Assembly: GCA_030151135.1 (NCBI GenBank)
Contig: JASLEQ010000439.1
Span: 1 to 12,505 of the forward strand
DNA: 12,505 nucleotides
Source: Candidatus Sulfotelmatobacter sp.
Lineage (GTDB): Bacteria > Acidobacteriota > Terriglobia > Terriglobales > SbA1
Direction: 5' to 3'
Both the position numbers and the translations under genes were made by a program. Positions 6,427 to 12,505 of the stretch are shown piece by piece (the stretch's first letter is position 1; each line of letters starts with the position of its first letter). The notes below the pieces were generated by a model. That model saw nothing but the letters and a program-made list of their open reading frames with translations, was not told where the DNA came from and made no database searches.

Positions 6427-8343
6427 ATGGAGTCAAAGAGGAGATTGAGTTCTCCGGCGAAAGAACCCGTTAAGCCTCGAAAGATGGAACGACTGAAGGC
6501 GGTGTGGCCTGAAGTCTGGAAGCTCATGCGTCCGCGACGCGGGCTGCTTGGGGTGGGTTTTGTTTTGATGGTGGTGAACAAGCTTGCCGGGTTCGTGCTT
6601 CCCTACTCTTCGAAATTCCTGATTGACAATGTGGTCAGCCGGCATCAGACGGGGCTGCTACGGCCGCTGGTAGTGGCTGTGCTGGCTGCGACGGTGGTGC
6701 AGGGCGTCACTTCTTTCTCTTTGACCCAGCTTCTTTCGAAGGCGGCACAACGCCTGATTGCAGACTTGCGCGAGCAGGTGCAGGCGCACATCTCGCGGCT
6801 GCCTGTTTCCTACTACGACGCGAACAAGACCGGCGCGCTGGTTTCGCGGATCATGTCGGACGTGGAGGGTGTGCGAAACCTGCTCGGCACCGGATTGGTT
6901 GAATTCGTCGGAGGGCTGGTTGCCGCAGGAATTGCGCTGGTTCTATTGATCCGGATCAGCGCTCCGTTGACGTTGATTGCCGTGGGATCACTGGGATGCT
7001 TCGCTTTTGCCCTGAACAAGGCATTCGCGACCATTCGTCCGATTTTCCGGGAACGCGGAAAAATCAACGCAGAGGTAACAGGAAGGCTGACTGAGTCGCT
7101 GGGTGGAGTGCGCGTGGTGAAGGGTTATCACGCGGAAGAGCGGGAAGAAAAGATCTTCTCGGGCGGAGTGCGGCGGCTGCTGGATAACGTGATGCGCACG
7201 TTGACGGCAACATCGCTGATGAGCCTTTCCGCCAGTGTCTTACTGGGCGTGGTGGGCGCGGCGACGATGTATGTAGGCGGCCGGCAGATGGTGGCGCACC
7301 GTCTCACAGCCGGCAGCTACTTCTCGTATAACTTCCTTCTGGTGTTTCTCGTCGCACCAATCATGCAAATTGTTTCAATCGGCACCCAGCTGACGGAAGC
7401 ACTGGCGGGACTGGAGCGGACACAGGAAATCATGGGCGAGCGACCGGAGGATCGCGACCCGAACCGCACGACGCGACTGGATGACATTGTTGGGTTAGTC
7501 GAATTCGAGGAAGTCAACTTCAGCTATGACGGCACCCACGAAGTCCTTCACGACATTTCGTTCCGCTCAGAGCCAGGGACGGTCACGGCGCTGGTAGGTT
7601 CGTCCGGCTCGGGGAAGTCGACGACGATTGGGTTGGTTTCGGCATTCTATGTACCGACGAAGGGAACCGTTCGCGTGGATGGCATCGATTTGAGCACGGT
7701 GCGGCTGGATACATTTCGGACACGCCTGGGAGTCGTGTTGCAGGAGTCTTTTCTGTTCGACGGGACAATTCGAGAGAACGTGGCATTTTCGCGTCCGGAA
7801 GCTACGGGAGAGGAGATCCTGCGGGCATGCCGCATTGCGCGCGTCGACGAGTTCGCGGAGACATTCGAGCAGAAGTACGACACGATTGTCGGCGAGCGGG
7901 GAGTGAAGCTATCGGGAGGGCAGCGGCAACGGATCTCTATTGCCCGGGCGATTTTAGCGGAGCCGCGGATTCTGATCCTCGATGAGGCAACGTCAAGCCT
8001 GGACTCCGAATCGGAACAAATGATTCAGCAAGGACTGTCGTATCTGATGCAGGGCCGAACGACCTTCGTGATTGCGCATAGACTTTCGACCATCCGGCGA
8101 GCCGATCAAATTATGGTGATGGAGCAGGGGCGCATCGTAGAACGGGGGACGCACGCACAGCTGTATGCCGCGCGGGGACGCTACTACGACCTGTACACAC
8201 GGCAGCACGGCGTGGAGGAGAATCTGTTCTTAGCTCCTGGTGAAGGAGACGCACTGGTGGGCGATTCGACTGTAAATGGGACTAAGAGCGCTGAAGCGAA
8301 GACCGGAGACGCGCTGAGCGTGCTGCGAGGTGCGATCCGCTAG
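6427..8343 (+). CDS. ABC exporter half-transporter (ABCB/MsbA-type, fused membrane and ATPase domains)
   Basis: This is a 638-residue half-transporter that would act as a homodimer in the inner membrane to export lipids, drugs or peptides. The type I exporter membrane domain spans about 35-335, with hydrophobic segments near 40-60, 78-98, 155-200, 265-285 and 300-320. The ATPase domain (about 357-595) is complete: Walker A GSSGSGKST (391-399), Q-loop Gln439, signature LSGGQ (495-499), Walker B ILILDE (515-520) and switch His551. A tail of about 40 residues after 597 is unstructured in appearance. The start is an ATG preceded by GGAAGGGG. It is the first gene of a + strand run; the next gene begins 3 nt after its stop. 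The family is sure; the substrate is not. The msbA symbol is withheld because many ABCB paralogues look alike. Confidence 0.94.
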   Translation: MESKRRLSSPAKEPVKPRKMERLKAVWPEVWKLMRPRRGLLGVGFVLMVVNKLAGFVLPYSSKFLIDNVVSRHQTGLLRPLVVAVLAATVVQGVTSFSLTQLLSKAAQRLIADLREQVQAHISRLPVSYYDANKTGALVSRIMSDVEGVRNLLGTGLVEFVGGLVAAGIALVLLIRISAPLTLIAVGSLGCFAFALNKAFATIRPIFRERGKINAEVTGRLTESLGGVRVVKGYHAEEREEKIFSGGVRRLLDNVMRTLTATSLMSLSASVLLGVVGAATMYVGGRQMVAHRLTAGSYFSYNFLLVFLVAPIMQIVSIGTQLTEALAGLERTQEIMGERPEDRDPNRTTRLDDIVGLVEFEEVNFSYDGTHEVLHDISFRSEPGTVTALVGSSGSGKSTTIGLVSAFYVPTKGTVRVDGIDLSTVRLDTFRTRLGVVLQESFLFDGTIRENVAFSRPEATGEEILRACRIARVDEFAETFEQKYDTIVGERGVKLSGGQRQRISIARAILAEPRILILDEATSSLDSESEQMIQQGLSYLMQGRTTFVIAHRLSTIRRADQIMVMEQGRIVERGTHAQLYAARGRYYDLYTRQHGVEENLFLAPGEGDALVGDSTVNGTKSAEAKTGDALSVLRGAIR

Positions 8344-8346
8344 GCG

Positions 8347-9096
8347 ATGAATGCTATTCCTGCAATCTCTTCTGACAAAGCCGCAGCAGCGATCCGTAGT
8401 GAGAATGTTTGCCGGCACTACCGGATGGGAGAAACGACTATCCGTGCAGTGGACGGCATCACGCTTGAGGTAGCGGCGGGAGAGTTTGTAGCACTGCTGG
8501 GGAGCTCTGGTTCCGGGAAATCGTCGCTGCTGAATCTGATCGCAGGATTGGATCGTCCGACGTCGGGGAGTGTTATCGTGCAAAACCGCGACCTGGCACG
8601 GCTTTCGCGCGAGGAGCTGGCGAAATACCGGTTGCAGGTTGTGGGCATGGTATTTCAATCGTTCAACCTGATTCCGAGCATGACGCTTCTCGAGAATGTG
8701 GAACTGCCGTTGCGTTTTGCCGAGGTCGAACGAGGAAGCCGTGATGCGGTGGCACGAGAAGCGTTGGAGCGGGTTGGGCTGAAGGGGCGCGTGCATCACC
8801 GGCCAAGCGAGCTTTCCGGCGGAGAGCAACAGCGGGCTGCGCTGGCGCGAGCGTTGATCAACCAACCAAAGCTTCTTCTCGCGGACGAACCGACGGGGAA
8901 CCTCGACAGCCATACCGGCACCGAAATCATGAACATGTTGCGCGACTTCAATCGGGAATTGGGTATGACGGTTGTCATGGTGACGCACGAGCGCGCTCTG
9001 GCGGAGCGCTATGCACAGCGGCTGATTTCTCTTGCCGATGGGAAATTGATTGACGATCGGCCGAATAGTGCTGCGGCTTTCGGAGGTCGAGCGTGA
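8347..9096 (+). CDS. ABC transporter ATPase, MacB/LolD type
   Basis: This is a 249-residue stand-alone ATPase. It has Walker A GSSGSGKSS (52-60), Q-loop Gln104 in VFQSFNLIPSMT, signature LSGGE (156-160), Walker B LLLADE (176-181) followed by PTGNLDS, and switch His214. The FNLIP and GNLDS motifs are typical of the MacB/LolD/FtsE group, which powers mechanotransmission by FtsX-fold permeases and does not move substrate through the membrane itself. Its partner is the next gene: the TGA stop overlaps the GTG start of the permease (GTGA, 9093-9096). It lies 3 nt after the exporter gene. The first 15 or so residues form a low-complexity Ala-rich tail with no obvious signal. The gene symbol is not certain, since lolD, macB-ATPase and salX types overlap. 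Confidence 0.93.
   Translation: MNAIPAISSDKAAAAIRSENVCRHYRMGETTIRAVDGITLEVAAGEFVALLGSSGSGKSSLLNLIAGLDRPTSGSVIVQNRDLARLSREELAKYRLQVVGMVFQSFNLIPSMTLLENVELPLRFAEVERGSRDAVAREALERVGLKGRVHHRPSELSGGEQQRAALARALINQPKLLLADEPTGNLDSHTGTEIMNMLRDFNRELGMTVVMVTHERALAERYAQRLISLADGKLIDDRPNSAAAFGGRA
9082..9086 (+). promoter_or_regulatory. Ribosome binding site for the GTG-started permease
   Basis: A perfect GGAGG lies inside the 3' end of the ATPase gene, 6 nt before the GTG at 9093. It supports that GTG as the permease start and shows the two proteins are made together through stop-start overlap (GTGA). Confidence 0.7.
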
Positions 9097-10481
9097 AGCT
9101 TCCGGATCTGACTGAGCTGGCCTTCCGAAATCTGCGCGAGTCGCTTCTCCGGAACTCGCTGACAACGATCGGCATTTCTGTAGGCGTAGCTTCACTCGTT
9201 GCAATGCTTTCGCTGGGCACGGGACTTCAGCAGCTTTTTACGAGAAGGCTGGCTAAGTCGGGGCTCTTCGATACGATTTTCGTCTCATCGCGGCGCGAGA
9301 TGCGTGGGATGGGGCGCGCGGAGGAACGCAATGGACCGCTGCCGGCAGAGAGCCGCGTGCTTGATGAGCCTGCCAGGATTGAAATTGAACACTTGGCGAA
9401 TGTCAGCGAGGCTTATCCGGATATCCGTTTCGCGACCGAATTGCAGTTCGAAGGCAAGCCGCACCTGACGATGGTGTCGGCCCTGCCACAATCGGCAAAA
9501 GCAAATGATGCCTTCGACAGCGTGCAAGGGTCGTTCTTTACCTCGGATACGGCGCCAGAAGCGATCCTGCAGAAATCATTCGCTGAAGAATTGTTGGGTA
9601 AGACGCCTCCGCTGGGAGCGCCGGAACCTCCAGTCTCAGAGCTTGCCGGACCATTGCTCGGCAAGGAATTGACCATGCGTTATGCGCAGCGCGATGCGAG
9701 TGCGACCGGGAATGGCGCGGGGAAGGACGACTCTCTTTCGGAATCGTCGTATTCAGTGGTGTCGCGTGAACAGAAGCTGAAGATCATCGGCATTGCGGAT
9801 CTCGATCCGGAAAGTATGCGCGGGCCTACACGGGCGAAAGTTTTCCTGCCGCTGAAGCTGGCGGAAGGGCTGCACGTGATGCAGCCAACCGACCTGCGTG
9901 AACTGTCGCTGGCAGCGGGGAACCAGCCCGTCTACTCGTCGATCAGCGTGCGGGTAAAAAATCCTACGCAGATCCAGAGCGTGGAAGATGCGATCAAGAA
10001 GATGGGATTCACGACATTTTCCATTCTGGATGCGAGTCGCAGTCTGCAACAAGTTTTTAAGGTGTTGTATGCATTCTTGGGGATTTTCGGCAGCCTGGCG
10101 CTGGCGGTGGCTTCGATCGGTATCGTGAATACATTGGTGATGGCGATCCTCGAACGGCGGCGCGAAATCGGCATCATGAAAGCAATTGGGGCCAGCGACG
10201 CCGACGTAAGAAAATTGTTTTTCGCGGAAGCGGGCGCGATGGGGATTGTGGGCGGAATCTTCGGTGTCATTTTCGGGTGGGCGATTGGTCAAGTGATCAA
10301 CTTTGGAACAAATATTTATCTCAAGCGGCAGTCCATTCCGCCGGAACATTTCTGGGCGGTGCCGTGGTGGCTGGTGGTATTTGCGATTGGATTCGCATTC
10401 ATTGTGAGCCTAATTTCTGGACTTTATCCGGCGGGACGGGCAGCCCGGCTCGATCCGGTGCAGGCTCTGCGATACGAATAG
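9093..10481 (+). CDS. ABC transporter permease, FtsX/MacB-type
   Basis: This 462-residue inner-membrane protein has the MacB topology. Membrane segment 1 is at about 21-45, then a large periplasmic domain (about 46-322), then three C-terminal segments at about 325-352, 380-405 and 424-446. The FtsX-domain signature is seen as SIGIVNTLVMAILERRREIGIMKAIGAS (341-368, key residues IGIVNT, ERRREIG and KAIGA) and the end PAGRAARLDPVQALRYE. The N-terminus ELAFRNLRESLLRNSLTTIGI is the usual MacB_PCD opening. The periplasmic domain seems somewhat long, with a Pro/Gly/Ser-rich stretch at about 170-225 that may be a flexible insert. No MacA-like adaptor is seen in this window. It pairs with the ATPase encoded just before. 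Likely roles are lipoprotein or envelope-substrate handling or export; the substrate is unknown. Confidence 0.92.
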   Translation: MKLPDLTELAFRNLRESLLRNSLTTIGISVGVASLVAMLSLGTGLQQLFTRRLAKSGLFDTIFVSSRREMRGMGRAEERNGPLPAESRVLDEPARIEIEHLANVSEAYPDIRFATELQFEGKPHLTMVSALPQSAKANDAFDSVQGSFFTSDTAPEAILQKSFAEELLGKTPPLGAPEPPVSELAGPLLGKELTMRYAQRDASATGNGAGKDDSLSESSYSVVSREQKLKIIGIADLDPESMRGPTRAKVFLPLKLAEGLHVMQPTDLRELSLAAGNQPVYSSISVRVKNPTQIQSVEDAIKKMGFTTFSILDASRSLQQVFKVLYAFLGIFGSLALAVASIGIVNTLVMAILERRREIGIMKAIGASDADVRKLFFAEAGAMGIVGGIFGVIFGWAIGQVINFGTNIYLKRQSIPPEHFWAVPWWLVVFAIGFAFIVSLISGLYPAGRAARLDPVQALRYE

Positions 10482-10487
10482 GTGTTG

Positions 10488-11387
10488 ATGAACGTTCCCC
10501 TCTGGTTCCGATTCTTGCCTCTGTGTTTCTTCCTTGCTTCTACGGCCAAAGGTCAGAGCCGGATCGATTGCGCTGCGCTGGAAAGCAAGATTCTTAAACG
10601 GCCGGTGCATTATTGCGTTTATGTTCCCTCCGGATATGAAGGTGGGCTGAAGGAGCATCCTCCGAAGCGATATCCTCTTCTTTATTTTCTGCACGGGCTT
10701 GGAGACAACGAGCGGACATTGTTCAACAGCGGGGGATGGACTCTGATTGACGATCTCCGCAACCAGCATGAGGTAGGCGATTTCCTGATTGTCGCTCCGG
10801 AAGGCGGACGGAGTTTCTACATCAACTCAGCGGATGGCACCGTACGATACAGCGACTTCTTCCTGCGCGAGTTCATGCCGCACATCGAGGCCAAGTATCA
10901 CATCCACGGGCGCGCTGATCGGGCGATTTCGGGGATTTCGATGGGAGGGTACGGCGCTCTGCGGCTAGCTTTCGCGCATCCAGAAATGTTTTCGGCAGTG
11001 AGCGCGCAAAGTGCGGCCCTGATTACAGAGTCGCCGCAGCAACTTGATGGTGCCACTCGCGCCGGCATACCTCTGATGAGCGTGCTCACACCAGTGTTCG
11101 GAATGCCCATCAATGTAGAACATTGGAACGAGAACAGCCCGTTCCTGCTCGCAAAGAAACATGCAGCGGCGCTGCAGAGAGATGCGATTTACTTCAACTG
11201 CGGCAGTGAGGATAACTACGGATTCGAGAAAGGCGCCGCAGCATTGCATGAGGAACTACTGAAAGAACACATCAAGCATGAGTACCATTTGTATCCCGGA
11301 GATCACAGCATTGCATATTTCCTGTCGCATTTCGGCGAGGTCCTTGAATTCCATTCGAAGGCGTTCGGGCTGGGTGAGAGGAAATAA
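10488..11387 (+). CDS. Secreted alpha/beta-hydrolase esterase (putative esterase, EstA / S-formylglutathione hydrolase-like)
   Basis: This is a 299-residue serine hydrolase with a signal peptide (hydrophobic run at about 5-20, probable cleavage near SerThrAlaLysGly at 18-22). Core motifs are YFLHG (67-70 region, oxyanion side), nucleophile Ser151 in SGISMGGYGALR, Asp242 in NCGSEDNYGF and His273 in YPGDHSIAYF, which give a full Ser-Asp-His triad. The family (Pfam putative esterase) cleaves short acyl esters, feruloyl esters or transfers mycolyl groups; the substrate here is unknown. The ATG at 10488 is chosen; GTG 10482 and TTG 10485 are immediately in-frame alternatives that add two residues only. 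It follows the permease gene with a 6-nt gap, so it is likely the last gene of the transporter operon and may act on an exported or envelope ester (inference). Confidence 0.87.
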   Translation: MNVPLWFRFLPLCFFLASTAKGQSRIDCAALESKILKRPVHYCVYVPSGYEGGLKEHPPKRYPLLYFLHGLGDNERTLFNSGGWTLIDDLRNQHEVGDFLIVAPEGGRSFYINSADGTVRYSDFFLREFMPHIEAKYHIHGRADRAISGISMGGYGALRLAFAHPEMFSAVSAQSAALITESPQQLDGATRAGIPLMSVLTPVFGMPINVEHWNENSPFLLAKKHAAALQRDAIYFNCGSEDNYGFEKGAAALHEELLKEHIKHEYHLYPGDHSIAYFLSHFGEVLEFHSKAFGLGERK

Positions 11388-11478
11388 ATACTCTCAATAG
11401 GGACGGGGCGCGGCAGGAAAGCACCTCATGTAAACTGGAGAAACCGCGCGACGGGCTCCTGTGGTGGCTGAAGCAGTC

Positions 11479-11568
11479 GGAGAGGTGGCCGAGTGGTTGA
11501 TGGCTCCGGTCTTGAAAACCGGCGTGCCCGAAAGGGTACCGGGGGTTCGAATCCCTCCCTCTCCGCCA
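11479..11568 (+). tRNA. tRNA-Ser (anticodon TGA)
   Basis: This is a 90-nt class II tRNA. The acceptor stem GGAGAGG (11479-11485) pairs with CCTCTCC (11558-11564), followed by discriminator G11565 and an encoded CCA (11566-11568). The anticodon stem CCGGT/ACCGG (11506-11510 / 11518-11522) holds the loop CTTGAAA with anticodon TGA at 11513-11515, which reads UCA codons. A long variable arm (about 11523-11540) contains a GCCC-GAAA-GGG hairpin, as expected for serine. The T arm has GGGGG-TTCGAAT-CCCTC (11541-11557), with one G-T pair. All arms are intact. It lies 91 nt after the esterase gene and on the same strand. Confidence 0.97.
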
Positions 11569-11582
11569 GACCTTTGAAATCA

Positions 11583-11603
11583 GTAGCCTACATCCCCGGC
11601 TAC
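11583..11603. repeat. Short inverted repeat downstream of the tRNA
   Basis: GTAGCC (11583-11588) and GGCTAC (11598-11603) form a perfect 6-bp stem around a 9-nt loop, 15 nt after the tRNA CCA end. No run of T follows, so it is not a canonical intrinsic terminator. It may help processing or termination of the tRNA transcript, or be chance. Confidence 0.3.
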
Positions 11604-11731
11604 GGATTGCGGCTCCCCATCAAATTGTCAGTATTGGCTCATTAGCGGAAGAAAGACCGCACGCCATTGGACGAAGACACCATTCGCACGTATGGATGGT
11701 TGACCAGAGACTTCATCGACCTACGTCGATC

Positions 11732-12505
11732 CTACCGGGCGTTTTTAATCGTCGGACCCGACGGCGACGCGAGCTTGACGGGCGATAGATCGACGCCAGA
11801 GACGTTGACGACGGCTTGCCACGCGGCTTCCTGGCTGTCGCGATCGTGGAGGTGTGGCTGGCGCTGCACCTCCATGGGGCCTGAAAACTTCCCTTTGGCC
11901 GAGGCGAAGAATTGCCCCGAGACGTCGGTTCCGAACTTTGATGCCTGGATATACCGGCTGGCCGCGGTCTCCGGCGTCTGATTCATGCCGGGAATGAGGT
12001 TCACGATCGGAATCATCAGATACCTCAGCGCAAAACCAGCGCTTCGCACCACGTTGGTGCCGGTCGCGCCGCCGGGCGACACGGCATACACAGCCATGCC
12101 GGAGGGCAGCCGGCGGGCCAGCGCCGCGGTCCACCAAGCGATGATAAGCTTTGCGTCGGCATACGCATTGTTGGGCACGTACTTCACGTTCGGCCCGTTG
12201 CGTATCAGCGCTTCCACTGCGGCGGATCGGTCACCCTGGTAACGACTGGCCGCGAAGGCTGGCAGGTCGGTGTATTTGAACATGGGTACGCCCCCTCGGG
12301 CAGGTTCTGCACCTGCGATAACGATCCGCGCGTTCGGGCTGAGCAAGTTGGCATTCAGCAACCCAACCGTCAGCTGATGATGCCCGATGAGCGGGGCCTG
12401 AGAAGACTCGACGCCCGTCGCGGTGAGAGCGCGCTTCTTAAAGGGAACCAACCCTGCATTGAGCAGCAGGAAATCGATCGGCTGGCCTCGCTTGACGAGC
12501 TCGGC
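11732..12505 (-). CDS. Short-chain dehydrogenase/reductase (SDR), 5' end beyond the window
   Basis: The frame is open from the right edge (12505) to the TAG at 11732-11734, giving 257 C-terminal residues. The beginning (ELVKRGQPIDFLLLNAG) is the classical SDR strand with the NAG motif, so the Rossmann glycine motif and about 60-90 N-terminal residues lie outside the window. The active-site Tyr-Ala-Asp-Ala-Lys (Tyr115, Lys119 of this fragment) and the later SPGGATGTNV loop are present. The strand that normally carries the catalytic Ser reads RIVIAGAE, with Ala (GCA, codon at 12308-12310) where I expect Ser. The C-terminal tail after about 215 is not recognised. The substrate is unknown; this is a retinol-dehydrogenase-like or uncharacterised oxidoreductase branch. 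It is convergent to the tRNA gene, and the genes beyond it cannot be seen. Confidence 0.88.
   Translation of the reverse strand, partial: AELVKRGQPIDFLLLNAGLVPFKKRALTATGVESSQAPLIGHHQLTVGLLNANLLSPNARIVIAGAEPARGGVPMFKYTDLPAFAASRYQGDRSAAVEALIRNGPNVKYVPNNAYADAKLIIAWWTAALARRLPSGMAVYAVSPGGATGTNVVRSAGFALRYLMIPIVNLIPGMNQTPETAASRYIQASKFGTDVSGQFFASAKGKFSGPMEVQRQPHLHDRDSQEAAWQAVVNVSGVDLSPVKLASPSGPTIKNAR

Noticed and set aside
8230..9204. A 324-codon open frame on the - strand opposite the MacB/LolD-type ATPase
   Set aside because: It is rich in Arg, His and Gln with no recognisable domain, and it lies fully opposite an ATPase with every expected motif. Long antisense frames are common in GC-rich DNA.
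9753..10349. A 198-codon - strand frame opposite the permease gene
   Set aside because: His/Arg/Gln-rich antisense shadow over the conserved FtsX domain.
11667..11981. A 104-codon + strand frame after the tRNA
   Set aside because: Most of it is antisense to the SDR gene; the first 20 codons resemble nothing I recognise and there is no ribosome site.
1..12505. CRISPR arrays, insertion sequences or tandem DNA repeats
   Set aside because: No spaced direct repeats, transposase frames or terminal inverted repeats were found on reading through; the only repetition is the protein-level calcium repeats of the UnbV-type gene.

Overview
The window is about 12.5 kb of GC-rich (roughly 58%) bacterial chromosome. 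It holds ten protein genes, two of them cut by the window edges, and one serine tRNA. Genes are packed tightly, with several start/stop overlaps, and GTG or TTG starts are frequent. The gene mix suggests a Gram-negative environmental bacterium, most likely a soil Acidobacteriota: an ASPIC/UnbV (CRTAC1-like) calcium-repeat protein with a Tat signal, a NarX/DegS-type two-component pair, a type III polyketide synthase with a flavoprotein and YceI, and a MacB-like transporter. That assignment is inference from gene content and style; there is no rRNA or marker gene here to confirm it.

Left block (1-2662, + strand): the C-terminal 310 or so residues of a type III polyketide synthase with an intact Cys-His-Asn triad, then an FAD-dependent oxidoreductase of the geranylgeranyl-reductase/aromatic-hydroxylase type, then a secreted YceI-family lipid/isoprenoid-binding protein. 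Gaps are 7 and 1 nt, so this looks like one operon that makes a polyketide lipid or quinone-like compound, oxidises or reduces it, and possibly binds it in the periplasm.

Middle block (2656-6396, - strand): read from right to left, a membrane sensor histidine kinase, a LuxR-type response regulator (35-nt overlap) and a Tat-exported FG-GAP/VCBS-ASPIC/UnbV protein (4-nt GTGA overlap). Its 3' end overlaps the convergent yceI-like gene by 7 nt.

Right block (6427-11387, + strand, divergent from the kinase): an ABCB/MsbA-type half-transporter exporter, a MacB/LolD-type ABC ATPase, its FtsX/MacB-type permease and a secreted esterase. Spacings are 3 nt, -4 nt and a few nt, so this is a probable operon for export or envelope work coupled to ester hydrolysis.

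Right edge: a class II tRNA-Ser(UGA) with encoded CCA, about 160 nt without a convincing gene, then the C-terminal 257 residues of a short-chain dehydrogenase on the - strand. That enzyme keeps the Tyr-x-x-x-Lys motif but appears to have Ala where the catalytic Ser is expected. I found no CRISPR array, insertion sequence or integrase gene.
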